From Terriglobia bacterium (GTDB taxonomy: Bacteria; Acidobacteriota; Terriglobia; Terriglobales; Acidobacteriaceae): a DNA stretch of 52,677 bases. The notes under the pieces are model-generated. The model worked only from the letters and a program-made list of their open reading frames with translations. It did not search any database and was not told where the DNA came from. Of this stretch, positions 1 through 10,668 are shown one piece after another. Both the position numbers and the translations under genes were made by a program. The first letter of the stretch is position 1. Every line of letters begins with the position of its first letter. The stretch covers positions 1 to 52,677 of the forward strand of contig JAIQFW010000029.1 in the NCBI GenBank assembly GCA_020073105.1. Reading direction: 5' to 3'.

Positions 1-345
1 GTGATCCGCGTTCGTTGCCCGTCGCGAATGACCCAAACCTCAATCGCACGCTTCGCGCTCGCGATTTCCTTCATCGCGATGTCTTCCCAGGTTGGATCCA
101 CGACATCGTCGATCTGCATCACGCGATCGCCCGCGCGAATCCCGGCCTGCGCCGCGCCGCCGTCGGGTACAACGTAGCCCACCACCGGATCCTTCGGCGT
201 CGGCACTTTTTCGAAGTGCCGCATGTACAAGCCCGCCAGCAGCACCACCGCCAGGACCACGTTGATCGCCGGACCCGCAAACGTGATGATCAACCGCTGC
301 CACCGCGGCTTCGCCATCAGGCTGCGCGGATCCTGAACCGCGTTT

Positions 346-2973
<2,628 letters not shown>

Positions 2974-3006
2974 GAGAAGGCCACTCTCCTTTATCACCAA
3001 TCGCAA

Positions 3007-3219
3007 TCAGCCCAATGCGCGGAGCCGCATGTTAATGGTCTGTAGATTCTGGTCAAGCACAGCAAACTCGTCAGGCCGCTCGTCTGCAGTCTCGAAGAGA
3101 CCACCAGGGGCATGGTTGGCGACCAGGCTGTTGAGCCTGTTCCGTACTCCCCTATGTCTACGAGGCACTCGGTTACGCGGCTTGAGGGTCGGGGAAGGGG
3201 CAGCCCCTGAAATTGGAAT
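3007..3219 (-). pseudogene. possible 3' end of an unidentified gene upstream of ppdK
   Basis: A 70-codon open stretch bounded by TAA at 3220-3222 and ending in TGA at 3007-3009, 34 bases before the ppdK start. It has no plausible start codon of its own. The last 35 codons read like ordinary protein (FETADERPDEFAVLDQNLQ, ending RLRALG), whereas the first half is arginine-rich and unconvincing. It may be the C-terminus of a gene once cotranscribed with ppdK. I do not recognise the family. Confidence 0.3.
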
Positions 3220-3320
3220 TTAGCAGTCGGACTCCCGTCCGCCTCACGCTGAACTGCGCGGACCCAACGATCGTAGGCGCGGCGTCGCTGCCGGAAGCGG
3301 CGGATGACTCTCAGCTCGAA

Positions 3321-3545
3321 TCACCCCATTGCCCGCTTCGCAGCGCCGACGAGTTGGTCGGCGAGGCAAGTCGGTTCCGGGAGACGATACCGGACGGCGC
3401 AGGCAAGCACGATCTGCTGCGCGCTGCGCGCAGGTCGATCAGGTGACCGACACTGACGAAGACCGGACTGATGCCGTCTTGCGTGCGCACCTCGCCATCG
3501 TCGATCAACGGTGCGTCCCTGGACCGGGATCCGACAGCGATAACT
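3321..3545 (-). pseudogene. nfi: endonuclease V remnant (C-terminal part, frameshifted)
   Basis: Minus-strand translation gives the endonuclease V C-terminal signature in two frames. The first holds GSRSRDAPLIDDGEV, RTQDG and PVFVSVGHLIDL. After a frame change near 3420 it continues VLACAVRYRLPEPT and CLADQLVGAAKRAMG with a stop at 3321. Family members usually have about five extra residues (VxGAVLRT) between the DGEV and RT positions, missing here, and RLPEPTR is RLPEPTC. The catalytic N-terminal two thirds is absent. Endonuclease V nicks DNA next to deaminated bases such as inosine. This is a decayed copy; no function is expected. Confidence 0.65.
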
Positions 3546-3616
3546 TCGCGCCGGGCTCACGGGATGGAGTGTGCCAATGGGCGATGATATAGGCCAGTCT
3601 ATACGCAGGAGCGACC

Positions 3617-3793
3617 ATGGCGCGCAGCGCACGATCCGAGACGACACCGAACGCACGGGCGAAGATCTTCACCAACGGGCGCTCGCAAGCCGTCCGATTG
3701 CCACGAGAGTTTCGGTTCGAGGGGAAAGAGGTGGCGATCCGGAAGGTGGTTCGAAAAAGGTGCCTCACGCGGCGTGATAGAAGCACAATATGA
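3617..3793 (+). CDS. truncated VapB-type antitoxin (AbrB/SpoVT fold), 58 codons
   Basis: A short ORF with a good ribosome site (AGGAG, five bases, ATG). It reads [10 protein letters not shown], then [20 protein letters not shown] and [10 protein letters not shown], which is the swapped-hairpin DNA-binding domain of VapB antitoxins. Antitoxins of this family are usually about 75 residues. Here homology stops at RKV (about 3747) and a short unrelated tail ends at TGA 3791-3793. The C-terminal toxin-binding segment is gone and no PIN-domain VapC toxin follows. Instead Sel1-repeat sequence starts in another frame. Family call is firm; a functional operator-binding stub is possible but unproven. 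Confidence 0.7.
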   Translation: MARSARSETTPNARAKIFTNGRSQAVRLPREFRFEGKEVAIRKVVRKRCLTRRDRSTI

Positions 3794-4568
3794 TGCCGCT
3801 TGGCTGTATGAAACCGGCCAAGGCATTCAGCAGAATCTGGGACGAGCATTCGCGCTTTACCGGGAAGCCGCGAACAGTGGTTATGCTCCGGCCGAAAACA
3901 ACCTCGGCCACATGTATGACATCGGTGAAGGTGTCGCCCGGAATTCCATCGAGGCCATGAACTGGTACATGAAATCCGCAATTCAGGGTTACCCGCCAGG
4001 CCAGTTTAATGTCGCCCTCATGTACTGCAAGGGCATTGGCGTTCCCCGCGATTACAGAAAAGCTGCCGAATGGCTGGAGCGGGCAGCTAAGCAGGGACAT
4101 ACTAAAGCCGAAAGCGCGCTAGGCGACCTCTATTTAGGCGGTTGGGGTGTTCATCAGGACGATCATCTTGCTGCATTCTGGCTGGAGATGGCGGCTAGCC
4201 AAGGGGATCCGACCGCACAAACTAAACTGGGCATGCTTTACTTGAATGGTCGCGGCGTTGCGCATGACGATGCGCTCGGAGCAATGTGGCTTTCCAAAGC
4301 AGCAGAACAGGGGCACCACGATGCTCAGGGCAAATTGGCTCTGTTGTATGAAAAAGGCCGGGGTGTACTGTACAACCTGAACCGTGCATATATTTGGCAA
4401 CTGCTGTCCGTCGACGGAAGCAGCTCTAAACAGGAACTCAGGGATCTGGCCCGTTACATGACGGATGATGATGTTGCCGATGCTGAGCGTCACGCTTCCG
4501 AGTGGTTGTCCGTTCACCAACGTAAGCTGCAGCAGGATGCGGAACTGTTTCCTGAGCTTGTGCACTAA
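3747..4568 (+). CDS. Sel1-like repeat protein, N-terminus missing
   Basis: Six consecutive Sel1-like (TPR-related) helical repeats of about 36 residues. They are marked by [74 protein letters not shown] and LYEKGRGV. These scaffolds mediate protein-protein contacts, often in envelope or signalling complexes. A GTG at 3774 gives 264 residues, but Sel1 sequence (WFEKGASRG) continues upstream in frame to about 3747, where it abuts the antitoxin fragment. The true start is therefore lost and no signal peptide remains. The C-terminal 50 residues are a non-repeat helical tail. Translation in the present arrangement is uncertain, since no ribosome site precedes the GTG. Confidence 0.75.
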   Translation, partial: WFEKGASRGVIEAQYDAAWLYETGQGIQQNLGRAFALYREAANSGYAPAENNLGHMYDIGEGVARNSIEAMNWYMKSAIQGYPPGQFNVALMYCKGIGVPRDYRKAAEWLERAAKQGHTKAESALGDLYLGGWGVHQDDHLAAFWLEMAASQGDPTAQTKLGMLYLNGRGVAHDDALGAMWLSKAAEQGHHDAQGKLALLYEKGRGVLYNLNRAYIWQLLSVDGSSSKQELRDLARYMTDDDVADAERHASEWLSVHQRKLQQDAELFPELVH

Positions 4569-4712
4569 CCCGTGTGGCAATCGTTCGAAATGAACAATCC
4601 GTGAATGCTCGGAGTGTAGCGCCGTTGGCGCAAAATCCCGATTTCACTCATTGACCATTCTTAGGGGCAAAAGTCCCTAGCGGTGGTCAACGAGTGATAA
4701 CGCCTGGTTTCG
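4569..4712. other. gene-free stretch between convergent genes
   Basis: The stretch between the Sel1 stop and the C-terminal end of the propeller ORF holds no credible coding sequence. I see no strong hairpin apart from the terminator just to its right. Confidence 0.5.
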
Positions 4713-6272
4713 TCAACTGCCGGCAAACTTCGACAGGGTGTAAGTGAAAAGCCGCCCCCGGAGAGGCGGCTTGGTTAAGCTTGCGCTGCCCGGCACTTCG
4801 CCGTGACTCTCCCGGTTAGTCGGTGCCTGCCGTGCTTGGCCGGGACGCCTTGAGGTTGAAGTCCGGGCGAAGTGCCTTCGGGTCAGGACGCTTCGGAGCT
4901 TGTTTCGCCAGACCCTTCGGCAGGCCGAAGGCGTAAACATTGCCGTCATCCGAGCCGACATAAACCACCCCATTCGCCACCGCGGGCGAGGAATCCACAA
5001 ACCAGCCGGTTTGGTAGCTCCACAGCTTGGATAAACCACCCCATTCGCCACCGCGGGCGAGGACGACACATAGTAGCCGGTTTGGTAGCTCCACAGCTTG
5101 GCGCCGGTGCTGGCGTCCAGCGCATATACGTTAAAGTCGCTCGATCCAACATAAACCACCCCATTCGCCACCGCGGGCGAGGATACCACGGAGCCGCCGG
5201 TGTGATAGCTCCACAGCTTGGTGCCGGTGCTGGCGTCCAGCGCGTAGACGTTGTAGTCGCCGGAGCCGACATAAACCACTCCATTCGCCACCGCGGGCGA
5301 GGATTCCACAGAGCCGCCGGTGTGATAGCTCCACAGCTTGGTGCCGGTGCTGGCGTCCAGCGCATAAACGTTGCCGTCCCCCGAGCCGACGTAGACCACC
5401 CCATTCGCCACCGCGGGCGAGGAATCCACCCAGGAGCCGGTGGCGTAGCTCCACAGCAGGACGCCGGTTCTGGCGTCCAGAGCGTACACGTTGTAGTCGG
5501 TCGAGTCGAAATACACCACCCCATTCGCCACCGTGGGCGAGGACAACACAAAGTTGCCGGTTTGGTACCTCCCGAGCATGGCACCGGTGCTGGCGTCCAG
5601 CGCATAAACGTTGCCGTCCCACGAGCCGACATAAACTACTTCATTCGCTACCGCGGGCGAGGAAGTCACATAGTCGCGGGTAGTGTACTTCCACAGCTGA
5701 TGGCCGGTGCGGACGTTAAATGCGTATACGCTGTAGTCGTCGGGGGGGGAGCCGATATAAAGCACATCCTTCACCACTGCGGGCGAGGACGGGGCGGCGC
5801 TTAAAGTGAAGCCGATTTTACGGCTCCCTCTCATCTGGAGGGTCCCAACGTTGTTGACATTCAGTACGTTCTCATAAGGGTTGTAGCGCCTCATGTCTTT
5901 GGTGTGGAACTCCGTCCAATTGACGTGAACCTCGAAGATCTCTTGCTTCGCGTGATGCCCAGAGCGCTCCACCGCGCTGACCCAATGCGTCCCGGGCACG
6001 GCGGACCTTGGCGCCTTGATCGCGATCCGTCTGAAGGCTCCTGTAGCGTCAGCCACAGCGAGAGCTTGATCCTGGTTGTCAAAGTAGATGTCAATCTGGG
6101 CATAAGGCGTAAAGCCGCTGCCCGACACGCGCAGAGTGGTCGTGGGCGGGCCGTCCTTGGGTGACAGCGAAACTGCCGGCTGGCCGAAGCAGAAACCTGC
6201 CAGCAGTAGAATTGCGATAGCGACCAGACAGGCCTGCTTGCCTGTCCAAAGATGGTGTAGCTTGCTGGTCAT
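4713..6272 (-). CDS. exported PQQ-like beta-propeller protein, frameshifted near the C-terminus
   Basis: Starts at ATG 6272 with AGGAG seven bases upstream; the ATG at 6302 is less likely. An N-terminal signal peptide (ACLVAIAILLLAGFCFG) precedes an IPT/TIG-like domain (TTLRVSGSGFTPYAQIDIYF). Eight beta-propeller repeats of 40 residues follow, each with SSPAVANGVVYVGS, NVYALDASTG and KLWSY. This is the PQQ-enzyme/BamB-like repeat, probably structural and extracytoplasmic. In the last repeat 49 bases are missing (between about 5030 and 5031), so the reading frame leaves the repeat pattern. It then runs through unrelated sequence (PSCGATKPAGLWIPRPRW) to 4713. The original frame ends at TGA 4816 after KALRPDFNLKASRPSTAGTD, just upstream of a terminator hairpin. 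The intact protein would have about 500 residues. Confidence 0.8.
   Translation of the reverse strand: MTSKLHHLWTGKQACLVAIAILLLAGFCFGQPAVSLSPKDGPPTTTLRVSGSGFTPYAQIDIYFDNQDQALAVADATGAFRRIAIKAPRSAVPGTHWVSAVERSGHHAKQEIFEVHVNWTEFHTKDMRRYNPYENVLNVNNVGTLQMRGSRKIGFTLSAAPSSPAVVKDVLYIGSPPDDYSVYAFNVRTGHQLWKYTTRDYVTSSPAVANEVVYVGSWDGNVYALDASTGAMLGRYQTGNFVLSSPTVANGVVYFDSTDYNVYALDARTGVLLWSYATGSWVDSSPAVANGVVYVGSGDGNVYALDASTGTKLWSYHTGGSVESSPAVANGVVYVGSGDYNVYALDASTGTKLWSYHTGGSVVSSPAVANGVVYVGSSDFNVYALDASTGAKLWSYQTGYYVSSSPAVANGVVYPSCGATKPAGLWIPRPRWRMGWFMSARMTAMFTPSACRRVWRNKLRSVLTRRHFARTSTSRRPGQARQAPTNRESHGEVPGSASLTKPPLRGRLFTYTLSKFAGS
4749..4772 (-). terminator. intrinsic terminator-like hairpin of the propeller gene
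   Basis: The perfect 8-bp stem AAGCCGCC / GGCGGCTT has an 8-base loop and is followed on the minus strand by TTTC. It lies about 45 bases past the ancestral stop at 4816 but inside the frameshifted ORF. That placement argues that 4816 was the real gene end. Confidence 0.6.
4950..5790 (-). repeat. tandem 120-bp coding repeats of the propeller gene
   Basis: The word ccattcgcca followed by ccgcgggcgagg recurs at 5041, 5161, 5281, 5401 and, with small changes, 5521 and 5641, at exactly 120-base spacing. Another copy starts at 4970, only 71 bases from 5041. Units encode one 40-residue propeller blade each. Near-identity at DNA level makes slippage, recombination and assembly collapse likely. Confidence 0.9.
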
Positions 6273-6612
6273 AAACAGACTCCTTTCACTGCGAACATTC
6301 ATTTATGAGTTCCCGTGCCGGACTTGCCGGAGTCGTGCTTGAGAGTTTCTTGACTGCTTCACCTGCCAGTTGAGCTTGTCGGGTCGGCCCGAGGCTAGCG
6401 AATGAACTGGGGTCGAAGGAAACCCGATCTTCCGAGTTGCCTTGATTGGGATCGAACCCGAGGGAAGGAACTCGGAGTCTCGCAGCCAAGTTACCGCCTT
6501 TGACTACGCCCTGCGATGCCCGGCATCACAGTTCAGTGTGATGGGATGGCAAAGTCCGGTCGGGGACTTCCTTGGCGGTCAATTGGCGAAAAATCGCGGT
6601 TACACTCAATGA
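6273..6612. other. 340-base leader region of the propeller gene
   Basis: No credible coding sequence. On the minus strand it contains several self-complementary words before the ribosome site: CCGAGTTCC with CTCGGG, AACTCGG, CTCGGGCCGACCCGACAAG and CTCCGGCAAGTCCGG. It may be a structured 5' leader. I could not match it to a known riboswitch or tRNA. Confidence 0.3.
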
Positions 6613-6981
6613 TTATTCAATCGTCCAAGCGTATGTTTTCTGCAATCGATTGCCCTGTCCGAGAATTGCCGCAAGGCGATCAGCGCTCTGTTCAAGCTGC
6701 CTCAGCACGAGTTGTTCGGTCAGCCCGGCCGGGCGAATCGTAACCAAAGTCGATTCAGATTTCTCACCTCTCGGGTCGACGTCGTACCTAAACAATGCTG
6801 CAACTTGTTGCTCGGTCGCCCCACTTGGGCGAGAAACACTTAATTCTTCGAGGAACAGATGAAATGTTCTGGCGTCAGATCGAGAAATGTGTGGGGTTCT
6901 TCTGGTTGCGGGGCGAAGTTCTCTCGGCTTGCTTTTCGCAGCACAGTGTGGACAAAAACTAAAGTTGCTCTCCATAGGCAT
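6613..6981 (-). CDS. hypothetical protein with one Cys pair
   Basis: A 122-residue ORF when started at ATG 6981; an in-frame start at 7032 would give 139 residues. It opens with MPMESNFSFCPHCAAKSKPR, a single CxxC knuckle. The rest is a mixed soluble region with two similar segments, SRPSGATEQQVAALF and IRPAGLTEQLVLRQL, about 30 residues apart, suggesting an internal duplication. No signal peptide or membrane segment is seen. It sits between the propeller leader and a gene-poor stretch. I do not recognise the family. Composition looks coding, but there is no strong ribosome site. Confidence 0.45.
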   Translation of the reverse strand: MPMESNFSFCPHCAAKSKPRELRPATRRTPHISRSDARTFHLFLEELSVSRPSGATEQQVAALFRYDVDPRGEKSESTLVTIRPAGLTEQLVLRQLEQSADRLAAILGQGNRLQKTYAWTIE

Positions 6982-7032
6982 AGCTGAATTACGGCCTCTT
7001 GAATCATAATTGATGTAACATCCTGATAGCAC

Positions 7033-7327
7033 TCATTGACCCAAGTCTAGTCTCCGACTGCTTCCGGCAAAACTCCCTTGAAGGCCACGTCCAGCTTCGT
7101 CACAGCCTGCCCGGTGTACTGCGGAATCCATGCCACGCGATTCCAATCAGTTACAGGATACTGAGATCCCCGCCAGATTCTAAAGAACCTGCTGGATTGC
7201 AGAGATCGGGATACCCACGGAACTGATTTCCACCAATCCCCGCGACAATGTTTGACGGGCAAGGTTCTCAAACCGAAGGGCCCCCGGGCCCGAGCTGTGC
7301 CGGAGTACAATGCCGGGCGGAGGAAAT
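7033..7327. other. gene-poor stretch upstream of the amidase, possible minus-strand gene remnant
   Basis: One minus-strand frame ending at 7047 contains protein-like text (PVTDWNRVAWIPQYTGQAVT and LDVAFKGVLPEAVGD). A second frame contains RFENLARQTLSRGLVEI. Together they could be the broken 3' end of an older gene, but neither has a start or a recognisable domain. The amidase promoter must also lie here. Confidence 0.25.
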
Positions 7328-9127
7328 ATGCCGAAATCCCGCAGGCAATTTCTGGCGACCACATCTCTTAGCTTGCTTGGCGCAGCAGCGGCTTCTTACT
7401 TTAGCCAAGCACAAGTATCCACGGACCTGCCGCCGGGGTCGCCGTCGGCGTTCGGAACAGGAACGGCGGTCGGACCTGAAGTCTCGGTTTCCACGTTTGC
7501 CGAAGCCGAGAAGCTGATGCAGGTGGAGTTGAGCGCTGCCGAGCGGGCCATGGCGGCCACTAGCTGGCGCAGGACCATGGCAGCGCTTTACGAGCGACGC
7601 ACCGGGCCACGCAAGTTAGCGTTAGAGCCCGAGCTCGCACCCGCGTCTCGCTGGCATCCGGTACTGCCCGGCCAAAAGTCTGGTCCCGAGCGCGATCGAT
7701 TTGTCCGGAGCAAAACCGAAGCGGGTCCGTTGCCGGCAAACGACGAGGACATTGCCTACGCTCCGGTTACGAAGCTTTCGCGCTGGATCGAAGGGAGAAA
7801 GCTCAGCTCCGAGCGGCTCACGAAGATCTATCTGGAGCGTCTGGAGCGTTTCGATCCCAAACTGCGCTGCGTCATCACGCTCACCCGCGAGACCGCACTG
7901 AAGCAAGCCAGGACGGCAGATGGCGAAATCGCTGCCGGGAAATATCGCGGGGCGCTGCACGGCATTCCGTTCGGTGTGAAAGATCTTCTGGACACTGCCG
8001 GAATTCCCACCACCTATGGCGCCGAGCCCTATAGGAACCGCGTGCCTGCTGCGGATGGCGCAGTGGTAAAGCGTCTCTATGATGCCGGAGCTGTGCTGGT
8101 CGCCAAGCTCAGCCTGGGCGCGCTGGCGCTCAACGATATCTGGTTCGGCGGGCAAACTGTAAATCCGTGGCTGCCGGAGGAAGGGGCCTCGGGTTCGAGC
8201 GCCGGGCCGGGGGCTGCTACTGCGGCCGGGCTGGTCGGATTTGCGATCGGAAGCGAAACCGGCGGAAGCATCGTCAGCCCATCGATGCGCTGCGGCGTGA
8301 CAGGATTGCGCCCCACCTACGGACGCGTGCCGCGCACGGGCGCGATGACACTGTGCTGGTCGCTCGACAAACTCGGGCCGATGACCCGCAGCGTCGAAGA
8401 CGCAATGCTGGTGTTGCAGGCCATCTCGGGGCCAGATGCTGGCGATGTGGCCAGTGTGCCGAGCAAGCTCGACTTCGACTCCCGTGTGAGCGTCGCGGGG
8501 TTGCGCGTGGGCTACTTCCCCGGCTGGATGAAGGACAAGCCCGCCACCGACGTGGACCGCGCTGCGCTGGAGACAGTGCGGAAGCTGGGCATGGTTCCCG
8601 TTGAAGTCTCCATCCCCGACTGGCCGTATGGGTGCCTTGGTCTAATTCTCTTTGCGGAAGGAGCGGCGGCGTTCGAGGAACTTGGACTGAGTGGCGGCAT
8701 GAGCCAGCTCAGGGAACAGACTCCCGACGCCTGGCCGAATATCTTTCGTGAAGCGCGGTTCTTGTCCGCGGTCGATTTCGTGCAGGCCGACCGTCTGCGG
8801 CGCAAGGTCGCGCAGGAGATGGCCCGAATCTTCTTTGAAGTTGATTTGTTGCTCGTGCCTTCGCTGCGTGATGAAATGCTCACGATTACCAATTTTACCG
8901 GGCATCCTTCGCTCACCCTGCGGGCAGGCTTTGTGGAGGTGTCAAAAGCGCGTACCGATTGGGCACCGGACCCGAGCCGGTCGCTGCCGACTTTCTCTAC
9001 GCCGCGACGTGTGCCGCACGGAGTTACGCTGATCGGGCGGCTGTTTGATGAAGGAACGCTCGGGAGCGTCGGGCTAGCGCTGGAGCGGGCGTTTGGAGTC
9101 ATGGGCGAAAGGCCGCCGGGGTTCTGA
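7328..9127 (+). CDS. Tat-exported amidase-signature family protein
   Basis: Start ATG 7328 follows a strong GGAGG site; the ORF extends six codons further upstream without support. The N-terminus MPKSRRQFLATTSLSLLG is a twin-arginine signal peptide. An amidase-signature core follows a roughly 110-residue linker domain. The Ser-cisSer-Lys triad is visible: the Lys in IPFGVKDLLDTAGIPTTYG, the cis-Ser in GASGSSAGPGAATAAG and the nucleophile Ser in GSETGGSIVSPS. The family hydrolyses amide bonds in small amides, amino-acid amides or peptide-like substrates; the substrate here is not predictable. About 599 residues, longer than typical amidases because of the N-terminal extension. The gene stands alone between minus-strand propeller genes. 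Confidence 0.88.
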   Translation: MPKSRRQFLATTSLSLLGAAAASYFSQAQVSTDLPPGSPSAFGTGTAVGPEVSVSTFAEAEKLMQVELSAAERAMAATSWRRTMAALYERRTGPRKLALEPELAPASRWHPVLPGQKSGPERDRFVRSKTEAGPLPANDEDIAYAPVTKLSRWIEGRKLSSERLTKIYLERLERFDPKLRCVITLTRETALKQARTADGEIAAGKYRGALHGIPFGVKDLLDTAGIPTTYGAEPYRNRVPAADGAVVKRLYDAGAVLVAKLSLGALALNDIWFGGQTVNPWLPEEGASGSSAGPGAATAAGLVGFAIGSETGGSIVSPSMRCGVTGLRPTYGRVPRTGAMTLCWSLDKLGPMTRSVEDAMLVLQAISGPDAGDVASVPSKLDFDSRVSVAGLRVGYFPGWMKDKPATDVDRAALETVRKLGMVPVEVSIPDWPYGCLGLILFAEGAAAFEELGLSGGMSQLREQTPDAWPNIFREARFLSAVDFVQADRLRRKVAQEMARIFFEVDLLLVPSLRDEMLTITNFTGHPSLTLRAGFVEVSKARTDWAPDPSRSLPTFSTPRRVPHGVTLIGRLFDEGTLGSVGLALERAFGVMGERPPGF

Positions 9128-9146
9128 GGCGCCGGGTTTTGCTGGC

Positions 9147-9177
9147 CCCACCCCTTCGCGGTGTCCGAAAGGGTGGG
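9147..9177. terminator. hairpin between convergent amidase and BNR genes
   Basis: CCCACCCCTTCG pairs with CGAAAGGGTGGG around an 8-base loop, with one bulge. It lies 20 bases past the amidase stop and before the minus-strand BNR stop. There is no T-tract, so it may be a bidirectional transcript end rather than a classical intrinsic terminator. Confidence 0.4.
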
Positions 9178-9214
9178 CGGAACAGGCGGTCGTCGCGCAA
9201 AATGGAAGGAGCTT

Positions 9215-10657
9215 TCACTTCAGCCGGATGCCGCCAACCACGTCTTGCATGTCCACACCATTGCTGCTGTCCATCCAGGCGGCAACGAAGTTGTTCGGTC
9301 CAGCCCAAGTGTTACCGCTGTAGTCGCCCATCCAGCCATTTTGGGGATAGCCATTGCGGTTCGGATCAGAGAAGGCGGTTGTCAGCTGTATGTTCGGTTG
9401 AAACGTCTTGCCTCCATCCGTCGAGATCGCCGCAAACGCCTGATATTTCACGTTAGCAGGATCGTTGCGCCGGTCCAGCCAACTCACGCCTACCAGTCCG
9501 GTAGGGCTTACCGAAAGCCAGGGAAAGAACTGGTCGTGATTGGCACTCGCTGGAGCGATGGGAACCGGCTTGAACCAGGAGTCTCCACCGTCGGTTGAAC
9601 GAATCACACCCACGCGCATGTAGGTTCCCGTCCACGAGTACATCGCTACATACACCGTCCCACCGTAAGGGCCATTGCTATTATCGATGCCCAGCGCAGG
9701 GTAGTTGTACACGCGGATCGTATTGGAGTTCGGCAGAATGCCCGAGGCACATTGGCAAAGTGTAGTACCTCGGTCGATCTTGGCGATTACTCTCGGAGAA
9801 GACCAGGTATTGCCTCCATCGGTGGACTTGGAAAAGAGAGTGTAAACCTTACGGTTGCGACACCCTGCATCAGCTCCAACGTTGCTACAGTGCTGCCAGG
9901 CCACGTATACTGTCCCGTCTCTCCCAATAGTCATGTCGGTAAATTCGTCACTCGCTGGAAATGTTTGTTCAGGTCCAACCGGCACGACCGTCCACGTAGA
10001 ACCGCCATCGCTAGAATGTGAAACTGCAACTCGATTCTTCGAGTTATCATCCGGTGGACCCACCAAGACTGTTGAGACATACAAGCGGTTGATGAAGGGG
10101 CTGCCTGGCTGATCGTCGACAACCATAAACGAATGGTTGGTGAACCTGTCAGGCACGCTTAACGCTATGACCGGCGAACTCCAGTGCACACCATCGCGCG
10201 AGCTTTCAATGCCAACCACACCACCCGCCTGTTCGCTGCTGTAGTCTCCAGCAATATAGGCGACCCCATTCCGATCAAAGCCCACACTGGGATTTATATC
10301 GGGGTCATATTCATCATTTTCAGTGATGATCGCAGTCATGCAGGTGGTGTTTCAGGTGGAGCCCCCATCCCTGGATACATGGAACCCTAGCAGGGACGAA
10401 CCTGGACAGTTGAAATCATCGCTGCCTACGATCAGGTGTTTGGGGTTTCTCGGGTCCGCTGCGATCGGGGCATCCGCCACTTCAAAACCGCCTTCGGAAG
10501 CCTCGACCGGCGGCAGGATGCAAGGTGCCGGAGAGCAGGTCAGTATCTCGCGACGATCAGGCTCGGTTGTTCCCCGGGCATTCACCCCCTGGGCAAACGA
10601 ACCCATCGCCAGAGAGAAACCCACAATGCCAAACATACTAATTACGAAATTCTTCAT
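9215..10657 (-). pseudogene. exported BNR/Asp-box (sialidase-like) protein interrupted by one in-frame TGA
   Basis: A signal peptide (ISMFGIVGFSLAMGSFAQG) is followed by EASEGGFEVADAP and a series of Asp-boxes: SRDGGST, SSDGGSTWTVV, STDGGNTWSSP, STDGGDSWFKP and STDGGKTFQP. The protein ends DVVGGIRLK, like its paralogue upstream. At 10352-10354 the codon after SRDGGST is TGA. The paralogue has TGG (Trp) at the same position and the frame continues unchanged on both sides (NTTCMTAIITEND). One base change therefore splits a gene of about 480 residues. BNR propellers of this type are usually extracellular; glycosidase activity cannot be assumed. Start chosen at ATG 10657; a GTG at 10672 overlaps the upstream stop. 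The two genes are likely one transcription unit. Confidence 0.8.
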
Positions 10658-10668
10658 TTTCAGCCAAA

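Noticed and set aside
3505-3981. Minus-strand ORF that might be a transposase end
   Set aside because: It spans the nfi, vapB and sel1 segments in antisense and shows no DDE or other transposase motif.
6425-6500. T-loop-like word GGGTTCGATCCC on the minus strand, suggesting a tRNA
   Set aside because: The flanking five bases do not form a T-stem, and no anticodon arm or acceptor stem can be drawn at the right distances.
6320-6500. Possible ydaO-like (c-di-AMP) riboswitch on the plus strand
   Set aside because: Only loose resemblance to the 3' conserved block, and no plus-strand gene follows for the switch to control.
10352-10354. TGA as a recoded Trp or selenocysteine codon in the BNR gene
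   Set aside because: TGA ends neighbouring genes normally, prfB uses UGA as a true stop, and no SECIS-like hairpin is apparent after the codon; a point mutation or error is simpler.
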